Of a DNA stretch of 30,952 nucleotides, positions 1-6,358 are shown piece after piece. The translations under genes and the position numbers were made by a program. The notes under the pieces were generated by a model. The model was not told the origin of the DNA. It searched no databases and saw only the letters and a list, made by a program, of their open reading frames with translations. The stretch is from Dehalococcoidia bacterium. GTDB lineage: Bacteria > Chloroflexota > Dehalococcoidia > UBA2979. Numbering within the stretch: position 1 is the stretch's first letter; the number at the start of each line of letters is the position of its first letter. Location: the NCBI GenBank assembly GCA_004297315.1, contig SCTU01000253.1, positions 1-30,952 of the forward strand, written 5' to 3'.

Positions 1-1
1 C

Positions 2-1066
2 GACGGGCGCGCGGGGGAACTGCGCTACCGCGGCTATTCGATCCACGACCTCGCGCAGCGCTCCACCTTCGAGGAGACGGCGTACCTCCTCTTCCACGGC
101 GACCTGCCCACCTCCGACGAGCGTGCGCAGTTCGAGCGTGAACTGCGCGAGGCGCGCGTGCTGCCCTCGTCCGCGATCGACGTCATCCGCGCGATCAAGG
201 ACGCCCACCCGATGGAGGTGCTGCGCACCGCCGTCTCCGCCCTCGGCGCCGCCGACCCTGAGGTCGACGACAAGTCGGCGGAGGGGAACCTGCGCAAGGG
301 CGTCCGGCTCACCAGCCAGGTGCCGATGCTCGTCGCGGCGCACCACCGCATCCGCCAGGGCCTCGACCTCGTCCCGCCCGACCCCTCGCTGGGGCAGGCG
401 GCGAACTTCCTCTGGATGCTGAAGGGCGAACGGCCGTCCGAGGACGCCTCGGCGCTGATGGACACCGACTTCATCCTGCACGCCGAGCACGGTTCGAACG
501 CCTCGTCCTTCACCGCGCGGGTCGTAGCAGGGACCGACGCCAACCTGCACGCGGCGGTGACGGCGGCGGTCGCGGCGCTCTCAGGGCCCGCGCACGGCGG
601 CGCCGCTGAGGACGTGATGAAGATGGCGATGGAGATCGCGGAGCCGGAGCGCGCCGCCGCCTGGGTGAAGGCGAAGCGCGCCAACCGCGAGCCGATCATG
701 GGCTTCGGCCATCGTGTCTACCGCACGGAGGACCCGCGGGCACGCCACATGCGCGAGGGCGTGCGCCGCCTCTCGGAGGAGATGGGCCAGCCGAAGTGGT
801 ACGCCATCCTCGAGGCCGTCGTGGAGGCGATGAAGCCGTACGCGCGCCTGGGTGTGAACGTGAACGTCGACTTCTACGCCGGCGTCGTCTACTACCTCCA
901 CGGTATCCCGTCGGATCTGTTCGTGCCGATCTTCGCCATCGGCCGCACGCCTGGCTGGTGCGTCTCCGTCATGGAGCAGACGGCAAACAACATCCTGATC
1001 CGCCCGCTCACCCTCTACACCGGCCCCGAGCCGCGCGAGTACACGCCGCCCGAGGCGAGGGCGTAG
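2..1066 (+). CDS. gltA: Citrate synthase (5'-truncated by window edge)
   Basis: Condenses acetyl-CoA and oxaloacetate to citrate in the cytoplasm. The reading frame is already open at base 2 and gives 354 residues to the TAG at 1064-1066, so only the N-terminal start is missing. The fragment opens with the typical GELRYRGYSI block followed by an STFEE.AYLL helix. All three catalytic residues are present: His in HAEHGSN (codon 488-490, equivalent to the DHE histidine), His in GFGHRVY (codon 710-712), and Asp in NVNVDFYAG (codon 869-871). The compact form resembles the bacterial citrate/2-methylcitrate synthase group. Sequence alone does not separate citrate from methylcitrate activity, and an MmgE/PrpD gene lies 4 kb downstream, so a methylcitrate role is possible but unproven. 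A different, lower-GC gene follows 11 nt downstream. Confidence 0.95.
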   Translation, partial: DGRAGELRYRGYSIHDLAQRSTFEETAYLLFHGDLPTSDERAQFERELREARVLPSSAIDVIRAIKDAHPMEVLRTAVSALGAADPEVDDKSAEGNLRKGVRLTSQVPMLVAAHHRIRQGLDLVPPDPSLGQAANFLWMLKGERPSEDASALMDTDFILHAEHGSNASSFTARVVAGTDANLHAAVTAAVAALSGPAHGGAAEDVMKMAMEIAEPERAAAWVKAKRANREPIMGFGHRVYRTEDPRARHMREGVRRLSEEMGQPKWYAILEAVVEAMKPYARLGVNVNVDFYAGVVYYLHGIPSDLFVPIFAIGRTPGWCVSVMEQTANNILIRPLTLYTGPEPREYTPPEARA

Positions 1067-1077
1067 GCCGCCCGGTG

Positions 1078-1572
1078 ATGTCTGAGAAGCAGCAACGGGA
1101 AGAGGCTGCAGTACTCGCGTTCGCCAGAGACTGCGTTTTTGAGGTTTCAGATGTTCGAAGCGCGGCTGAGCCGGAACCCGACATCCTGTGCCGAATGGGA
1201 GATTTCGGCAACATCCGACTCGAAGTCACCGAGTGCGTTGATGACGGGTTCGCTCAACGTCGGTCCCACTTTCTCCGGCGTGGAGAATCATTCGAAGGTG
1301 GCTCTTACCACGAGCCGTTTCGGCAGCGGATTGCCGAGAAGTTCGGGAAGACTTACCCCTCTTCGGATCTACCGACTCACCTCCTCGTGTACGTGGATCG
1401 CATCGGCCTGCAGGTAGATCCGCGCGCGGGTTTCTGGGCCGGGATTCGCGAATGCATCCGACAAGACCTCGCCGAATCATCATTTAGCCAAGTTTGGATC
1501 CACAGCCAGCAAGATCGCGCGGTCGTGCTCGTTGAACCACCAGTATTGGGACAGACTGAGATGTTCCCGTGA
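1078..1572 (+). CDS. Hypothetical protein, possible PD-(D/E)XK-type fold
   Basis: A 164-residue protein of unknown function. The ATG at 1078 is the first plausible start after the citrate synthase stop; the same frame is open further upstream, but that part lies inside citrate synthase. The stop TGA (1570-1572) overlaps the next gene's GTG. Hand-counting two 60-base lines gives about 55-60% GC, against clearly higher values in the neighbours, and the codon choice includes many more A/T third positions. This suggests recent acquisition. Residues 34-35 are PD, and LEVTE follows at 48-52, resembling the PD...(D/E)xK arrangement of restriction-like folds with Thr where Lys is usual. A later basic helix and a THLLVYVD strand fit that fold. 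There is no signal peptide or membrane segment. The fold assignment is inference. Confidence 0.7.
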   Translation: MSEKQQREEAAVLAFARDCVFEVSDVRSAAEPEPDILCRMGDFGNIRLEVTECVDDGFAQRRSHFLRRGESFEGGSYHEPFRQRIAEKFGKTYPSSDLPTHLLVYVDRIGLQVDPRAGFWAGIRECIRQDLAESSFSQVWIHSQQDRAVVLVEPPVLGQTEMFP

Positions 1573-2069
1573 CTGCCACCCTCGAACCCGGCACCCTCCA
1601 GGTCATCGCGAGCACGCCCGCGGTGCTCCGCGCGCTGACCGGCGGTCTGCCCGAGGCGGCCATCGATGCGCGCGACGGTGAGGGGTGGTCAGCGCGCGAC
1701 GTCGTCGCGCACCTGCTCGACCGCTGGCCTTCGCAGCGCGGGCGTGTGCAGAAGATGCTCGCCGAGGCGCACCCTACGATCCTCGACGAGGACGAGGTGG
1801 CAGGTCTCGAGGCCTCCGGCTTGCGGCAGCGCCCGCTCGCGTGGCTCCTCGACGAATTCGAGCGCGTCCGCGCCGCCGAGGCCCCCGCGTTCCGCGCGCT
1901 GACGGCGTCAGACCTCGCGCGCACCGGCCAGCACTCGGCAGCTGGGCCGATCACCGTCGCCGAACTGCTCAATCACACCGCCTACCACGACCTGCTGCAC
2001 ATCCAGCAGATCGCCACCACGCTCGCCCGCGTCCCCAACGCGGGGCGAGGCGCGTTCGGGATGTTCTAG
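1569..2069 (+). CDS. DinB-family (DinB_2-like) putative metal-dependent protein
   Basis: A 166-residue four-helix-bundle protein of the DinB/YfiT-like superfamily. Such proteins bind a divalent metal through three histidines and often act as thiol-dependent transferases, but the reaction cannot be assigned here. The visible candidate ligands are His48 in DVVAHLLDRW and the His140-x3-His144 pair in AYHDLLHIQQI, which is the normal spacing for this family. Translation starts with GTG at 1569, four-base overlapping (GTGA) the preceding stop, and ends with TAG immediately before the next ATG at 2070. Expression is therefore probably coupled to both neighbours. GC returns to the regional level, so the preceding gene looks inserted between citrate synthase and this gene. 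Confidence 0.85.
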   Translation: MTATLEPGTLQVIASTPAVLRALTGGLPEAAIDARDGEGWSARDVVAHLLDRWPSQRGRVQKMLAEAHPTILDEDEVAGLEASGLRQRPLAWLLDEFERVRAAEAPAFRALTASDLARTGQHSAAGPITVAELLNHTAYHDLLHIQQIATTLARVPNAGRGAFGMF

Positions 2070-2690
2070 ATGCCTCCCCTCGCCCCCAAACTGCGTGCGG
2101 CGGCCATCCAGCGAGGCGTCCTCGACCCCGCGGCGAGGCTCGACGTGGCGGAGGCGGTGCGGATCGTGCGCGACCTGCCATACGCGCGCGCGTCGGACCG
2201 GCGGCCGGAGACGGTGATCGAGGAGTGGCGCGGGACGTGCTCGGGGAAGCACTACCTGCTCGCGCAGGTGCTGGAGGAACTCGGCGCAGGGGTCATGGTC
2301 ATCCACGCGACGCACCACTTCACCCCGGAGAACAGCCCGTGGCTCCCGGCCGACTTGCTGGAGGAGGCGCGTCGCGCCCCGGTGCCCGACGTCCACACCT
2401 TCCTGCGCGTGCAACTCGACGCCATGAATGACGAGTGGTTCACCGTCGACGTCACCTGGCCGCTCGGCGCGAAGGCCCTCGGCCTGCCGGTGAACGAGGG
2501 CTTCGACCACAAGAACGACCACCGCATCGCCGCTGACATCGAGGAGATCATCCACGTCGACGAAGAGGACGACCCGCAGGAGGTGAAGGAGGCGCTGCTC
2601 CATGCCTTCGTGGGTGACGAGGCCGCCCGCCGTGACGCCTTCATCGAGCGGCTCTCGGCGTGGCTTGGGGAGCAACTGGCGCGGGCATGA
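2070..2690 (+). CDS. Transglutaminase-like/papain-fold hypothetical protein
   Basis: A 206-residue soluble protein I do not recognise as a named family. Its layout fits the transglutaminase-like cysteine-protease fold. Cys57 sits in GTCSGKHYLLAQVL at the start of a helix, His109 in PDVHTFLRVQL on a strand, and Asp127 in WFTVDVTWP on the next strand. That is a Cys-His-Asp order and spacing typical of transglutaminase-core domains. The GTCSGKH segment preceding a long helix also resembles the family's conserved nucleophile elbow. No signal peptide is present, so action is cytoplasmic. The ATG follows the previous TAG with no gap, so it is probably co-translated with the DinB-like gene. Substrate is unknown. 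A degenerate or non-catalytic member cannot be excluded. Confidence 0.75.
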   Translation: MPPLAPKLRAAAIQRGVLDPAARLDVAEAVRIVRDLPYARASDRRPETVIEEWRGTCSGKHYLLAQVLEELGAGVMVIHATHHFTPENSPWLPADLLEEARRAPVPDVHTFLRVQLDAMNDEWFTVDVTWPLGAKALGLPVNEGFDHKNDHRIAADIEEIIHVDEEDDPQEVKEALLHAFVGDEAARRDAFIERLSAWLGEQLARA

Positions 2691-2715
2691 CCTCGACGGG
2701 TGCGTCCCGTAGGAT
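2687..2715 (+). promoter_or_regulatory. Putative promoter for leaderless transcription of the small membrane protein
   Basis: ATGACC (2687-2692), a 17-nt spacer and TAGGAT (2710-2715). The -10 ends six bases before the ATG at 2722, so transcription would start at or within a base or two of the start codon. No Shine-Dalgarno is visible. The same TAGGAT-N6-ATG arrangement recurs at 19140. Confidence 0.5.
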
Positions 2716-2721
2716 GCCGGC

Positions 2722-3045
2722 ATGAATCAGAAGCCCCAATCCTGGTGGACCACGATCACCTTCGCAGCCGCGGGCGCGGTGTTGATCGGGTTCTTCTCGT
2801 CCCGCGAAGAGGGCATCTCGACGAGCGAACTGTGGCTGACCGGGCTCGTCTCGTTCAGCGTGCTGTTCGTCACGATGCGCCTGAGCGACCGCCTCACCCG
2901 CATGGCGTTCACGCGATTCGGCCCGAAGCCGCGGCAGGCGCCCCCAAAGGGCGACCCGCTGCCCGAGGCGCGCACGGAGCGGCCGAGCCACGTCTCCCGC
3001 CGTCGCCAGCAGCGCCGCCCGCGCGGCGGGCCCCGGAAGCGGTAG
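2722..3045 (+). CDS. Small two-TM membrane protein with basic C-terminal tail
   Basis: A 107-residue hypothetical protein. Residues about 10-27 and 38-52 are hydrophobic and could form two membrane segments, separated by a short loop with the charged SSREEG. After residue 60 the chain becomes hydrophilic and proline-rich and ends in a strongly basic stretch (RRRQQRRPR...). Such a tail would probably sit in the cytoplasm and could contact nucleic acid or phospholipid; that is inference. The start is supported by a well-placed -10 hexamer and by good codon periodicity. No homologous family is recognised. The gene lies alone between the transglutaminase-like gene and the oxidoreductase. Confidence 0.6.
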   Translation: MNQKPQSWWTTITFAAAGAVLIGFFSSREEGISTSELWLTGLVSFSVLFVTMRLSDRLTRMAFTRFGPKPRQAPPKGDPLPEARTERPSHVSRRRQQRRPRGGPRKR

Positions 3046-3093
3046 CCGTTTCCGAGGCCACGTAGAGCAGCATCACTGACAGAGGGGGCAGCC

Positions 3094-4083
3094 ATGCGCG
3101 CAGCGGTGATCGTCCGGCCCGACCAGGTGGACGCCTTCGACGTCCTCGAAGTCCCCGACCCGGTGATCGGGCCGGAGGAGGTGCTGGTCGCGGTGAAGGC
3201 GAGCGCGCTCAACCGCGCCGACCTCCTCCAGCGGCGCGGGCGCTACAACGGCCCCCCGGGCACCCGCAACGACATCCCGGGGCTGGAGATGGCGGGCGTG
3301 GTCGCCGAGGTGGGGCCGCGAGTGGCGGGCTGGAAACCGGGCGACCGCGTCATGGCGCTACTCGGTGGCATGGGGTACGCCTCGAGGATCGCGGTGCACG
3401 AGCGGATGTTGATGCCGGTGCCGCCGAACCTGACCTTCGAGCAGGCCGCGAGCATCCCGGAGGTCTTCCTCACGGCGTACGACGCGCTCTTCCTCCAGTG
3501 CGAACTGAAGATGGGCGAGTCCGTCCTGATCCACGCCGCCGGCTCAGGCGTCGGCACGGCCGGCATCCAGCTGGCCTCCGCGCAGGGCTGCCGCGTCTTC
3601 GGCACCGCCGGCTCGCAGGAGAAACTGGAGAAGGCGGCGGCACTCGGCCTCGACGTGGGCATCGAGTACCACACGCAGGACTTCGCCGAGGTAGTCCGCG
3701 AGCGCACGGACGGGCGCGGCGTCGACGTGATCCTCGACGTCATCGGCGCGCCGTACTGGGACCAGAACATCGCCTCGCTCGCCCTCAAGGGCCGGATGGT
3801 GATCGTCGGCTCGATGGGCGGCGGCGTGGTCGAGAAGATGAACATCGGCGCGCTCTCCCAGAAGCGCGCGAGCGTGCGCGGGACGCTGCTCCGCGCCCGG
3901 CCGCTCGAGGAGAAGGCGACGCTGGTGCAGGCGTTCGTGAACCGCGTGCTCCCGCTCTTCGCGAACGAGACCATCGTCCCCGTCGTCGACGTGACGTTCC
4001 CCCTCGACCAGGCCGGTGAGGCGCACCGGCTGATGGAGTCGAACGCGAACTTCGGCAAGATCGTCCTCACGATCGAGGACTGA
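3094..4083 (+). CDS. NAD(P)H quinone oxidoreductase, PIG3/zeta-crystallin type (zinc-free MDR)
   Basis: A medium-chain dehydrogenase/reductase of 329 residues, the usual family length. It begins with the GroES-like fold, including the PIG3 hallmark NRADLLQRRGRY (40-51) and the GLEMAGVV block (63-70). The nucleotide-binding AAGSGVGTAG motif follows at 148-157. The cysteine/histidine ligands of zinc alcohol dehydrogenases are absent. Members reduce quinones or other carbonyl electrophiles with NADPH in the cytoplasm; the exact substrate is unknown. The start is fixed by a strong AGAGGGGG ribosome-binding site at 3081-3088, five bases before the ATG. The next gene starts 7 nt after the stop, so they likely form a two-gene unit. 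Confidence 0.93.
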   Translation: MRAAVIVRPDQVDAFDVLEVPDPVIGPEEVLVAVKASALNRADLLQRRGRYNGPPGTRNDIPGLEMAGVVAEVGPRVAGWKPGDRVMALLGGMGYASRIAVHERMLMPVPPNLTFEQAASIPEVFLTAYDALFLQCELKMGESVLIHAAGSGVGTAGIQLASAQGCRVFGTAGSQEKLEKAAALGLDVGIEYHTQDFAEVVRERTDGRGVDVILDVIGAPYWDQNIASLALKGRMVIVGSMGGGVVEKMNIGALSQKRASVRGTLLRARPLEEKATLVQAFVNRVLPLFANETIVPVVDVTFPLDQAGEAHRLMESNANFGKIVLTIED

Positions 4084-4090
4084 GGACCAC

Positions 4091-4864
4091 ATGGGCGTCG
4101 TCCTCGTCACCGGCGGCACGGGACGGCTTGGGCGCGTGCTGCTGCCTCGACTGCTCGCGGCGGGCCACGAGGTGCGTGCGCCGGTGCGCCGTCCGGATGC
4201 GGAGCTGCCCGCAGGGGTCGAGGCCGTGCGCGGCGACCTCGGCGTTCCGCCACTGCCCGCGCGCGCGCTCGACGGTGTGACGCACGTGATCCACCTCGCC
4301 TCCGGCTCGGCCGAAGGCCAGATCGACGGCGTCGACCTTGCCGGGACCCGCGCCCTGATCAACGCCGCGCGGGCGGCGGGCCATCCGCACCTGATCTATC
4401 TCTCGATCGTCGGCGTGGAGCAGGTGCCAAGTCCGCTCTACAGCGCCAAGGTCGAGGTCGAGGCCATGCTCGCGGCTAGCGACCTGCCGTGGACCTCGCT
4501 GCGCACGCCCCAGTTCCACGAGTTGATCTGGGGCAGCTTCAACCGTCCCTCCGCGGCCCCGTTTGTCGTGGAGGGGAGGCGATACCAGCCGGTGGCATGC
4601 GCGGACGTCGCCGACTTTGTCCTCGGGCTGCTCACGCGCCCGCCCGCGAACGCGGTGGTGGAGATGGGTGGCCCCGAGGTCCTCGAGGCCACCGAACTCG
4701 CCTCGATCTATGCGGAGGTAATGGGGCGACCGCAACCGGCGCTGCGGCCGGCGCCCGAGTCGCTCGGCGAGACGCGGGACGCGCTCACCACGCCGAGCCA
4801 CCGCGAAGGGCGCGTAACGTGGCGGCGGTTCGTCGAAGCCCAGCGGGACGCGGCGACGCCCTAG
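4091..4864 (+). CDS. NmrA/atypical SDR-family NAD(P)-binding protein
   Basis: A 257-residue Rossmann protein. VLVTGGTGRLG at about residues 4-14 is the atypical-SDR dinucleotide motif, followed by VRRP after the second strand. The HVIHLAS strand and the LYSAKVEVEAMLAASDLPWTSLR segment match the NmrA-like/NAD(P)H-binding subgroup, in which a tyrosine/lysine pair precedes the PWTILR-type strand. Such proteins act as NAD(P)-dependent reductases/epimerases or as redox sensors. No substrate can be deduced. It starts 7 nt downstream of the quinone oxidoreductase and is probably cotranscribed with it. TAGACT overlapping its stop codon could serve as a -10 for the next gene. Confidence 0.85.
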   Translation: MGVVLVTGGTGRLGRVLLPRLLAAGHEVRAPVRRPDAELPAGVEAVRGDLGVPPLPARALDGVTHVIHLASGSAEGQIDGVDLAGTRALINAARAAGHPHLIYLSIVGVEQVPSPLYSAKVEVEAMLAASDLPWTSLRTPQFHELIWGSFNRPSAAPFVVEGRRYQPVACADVADFVLGLLTRPPANAVVEMGGPEVLEATELASIYAEVMGRPQPALRPAPESLGETRDALTTPSHREGRVTWRRFVEAQRDAATP

Positions 4865-4907
4865 ACTCCTCCACAGGGGCGGGAAACCGTCCAAGGGGAG
4901 GCCACCA

Positions 4908-6272
4908 ATGGCTGACGAGACCGCGACACTCGCCCGCTGGATCGCGACGGCGCGCGTGCCGGAGGCGACCCGGCGCGTCACGCGGCGGTACCTGCTCGAC
5001 TGGCTGGGCTCCACGCTCGCCGGCGGGGAACTGCTGCCGCCGACGATGGTGCGCAATGTCATCCGCGAACTCGGCGGGCACGCGCAGGCGACCATCCTCG
5101 CGACGGGCGAGCGCACCTCGGCGCCGCTGGCGGCGCTCGCAAACGCCGCTGCCGCGCACGTGCTCGAAATGGACGACCTCGACCGCGAGTCGATCTCCCA
5201 CCCCGCCGCGCCGATCGTCGCGGCCGCGCTGGCGGTTGCGGAGCGCGAGGGGGCGTCGGGCGACGCACTGCTCGACGCGATCGCGATCGGCTACGAGGCC
5301 AGCATCCGCACCGGCGAGGCCCTCGGCCCCACGCATTACGACTACTGGCACACGACGGGCACGGCTGGCGTGATCGGGGCGACGGCCGCTGCCGCGCGTC
5401 TCGGCGGCCTCGACGGCGATGCCACGCTCCGCGCCCTCGGCTCCGCGGGGACGATGGCGGCCGGGCTCTGGGAGTTCCTCGCTGACGGCGCGATGTCGAA
5501 GCAACTGCATCCGGGCAAGGCCGCGCACGACGGCGTGCTGGCGACGCTCCTCGGCGTGCGCGGGTTCACCGGCGCCACGCGCATCCTCGAAGGGCCGAAG
5601 GGGCTACTCGCCGCGATGTCGCGCGCGCCCGAACCCGACCGGCTGACGCGCGGGCTCGCGGTCGAGGACATGGCCCGCTGGCGGATCGAGACGGTCTCGT
5701 TCAAGGTCCACGCCTCCTGCCGCCACACCCACTCCGCAGTGGACGGCGCGCTCGCCATCCGGCGGCGGCGCGAGTTCGCGGTCGAGGACGTGGAGCGCGT
5801 GGACGTGCTGATCTACACCCAGGCTCTCGGGCTCCTCGAAGGCATGGAACCCACCACGCCCTACGCGGCGAAGTTCTCACTGCCGTTCTGCGTAGCGGCC
5901 GCCCTGCGCCACGGCGATCTCGCCCCTCAGCGCTTCACCGAGGAGGCGATCGCCGACCCGAAGACGCTCGCCCTCGCGGAGCGGATCGGGTTCGCGCCGG
6001 ATTCGAGCCTGGACGCCCTCTACCCCGCCGCGTGGCCCGCCGTCGTTGCACTCACCCTGCGTTCCGGCGAGCGGCTCGAGGAACGCGTCGACCACCCAGC
6101 CGGCGATCCGGAGAGCGGCATCACCGAGCGTGACATCGCGGACAAGTTCGTCGCGCTGACGGACGGCCTGCTGGCGGGCCGCGCATCCGAAGTCGCGTCG
6201 CGCATCCTCGGCGGCGCTGCGGACGCGAGCGAGATCGTGGGCTGGACTCGTCTCGCGGCTGCGGCGCGCTGA
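4908..6272 (+). CDS. MmgE/PrpD family protein
   Basis: A 454-residue member of the MmgE/PrpD family, the group of 2-methylcitrate dehydratase, cis-aconitate decarboxylase and iminodisuccinate epimerase; the length is normal. Family marks are the N-terminal helical domain with LLDWLGSTLAGGE, the MDDLDRESISHPAAPIVAAALA block around residue 85-107, an AIGYE helix and SFKVHASCRHTHSAVDG in the C-terminal part. The start is set by AAGGGGAGG at 4893-4901, six bases upstream. The exact reaction is uncertain because most family members are uncharacterised and no prpB or prpF neighbour is in the window. Together with the citrate-synthase-like gene a methylcitrate role is conceivable, but the window also encodes methylmalonyl-CoA mutase, an alternative propionate route. 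Confidence 0.9.
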   Translation: MADETATLARWIATARVPEATRRVTRRYLLDWLGSTLAGGELLPPTMVRNVIRELGGHAQATILATGERTSAPLAALANAAAAHVLEMDDLDRESISHPAAPIVAAALAVAEREGASGDALLDAIAIGYEASIRTGEALGPTHYDYWHTTGTAGVIGATAAAARLGGLDGDATLRALGSAGTMAAGLWEFLADGAMSKQLHPGKAAHDGVLATLLGVRGFTGATRILEGPKGLLAAMSRAPEPDRLTRGLAVEDMARWRIETVSFKVHASCRHTHSAVDGALAIRRRREFAVEDVERVDVLIYTQALGLLEGMEPTTPYAAKFSLPFCVAAALRHGDLAPQRFTEEAIADPKTLALAERIGFAPDSSLDALYPAAWPAVVALTLRSGERLEERVDHPAGDPESGITERDIADKFVALTDGLLAGRASEVASRILGGAADASEIVGWTRLAAAAR

Positions 6273-6309
6273 CGCTTCGTACCCCCGGGCTCCAGCCGGT
6301 GCCCTCCTG

Positions 6310-6315
6310 TAAGAT
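6310..6315 (+). promoter_or_regulatory. Putative -10 element for the Lon-like protease
   Basis: TAAGAT in the 86-nt gap after the MmgE/PrpD gene. It would give a leader of roughly 37 nt carrying the GGAAGGG ribosome-binding site at 6344-6350, eight bases before the ATG. No convincing -35 hexamer is visible. Confidence 0.35.
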
Positions 6316-6358
6316 TTGAGGCGCGCCCGCTCCCGGCGCTGACGGAAGGGCCCCGCCC

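Noticed and set aside
796..1077. N-terminal extension of the lower-GC hypothetical gene into citrate synthase
   Set aside because: The extended part is an Arg/His-rich out-of-frame translation of citrate synthase. The ATG at 1078 gives a normal composition.
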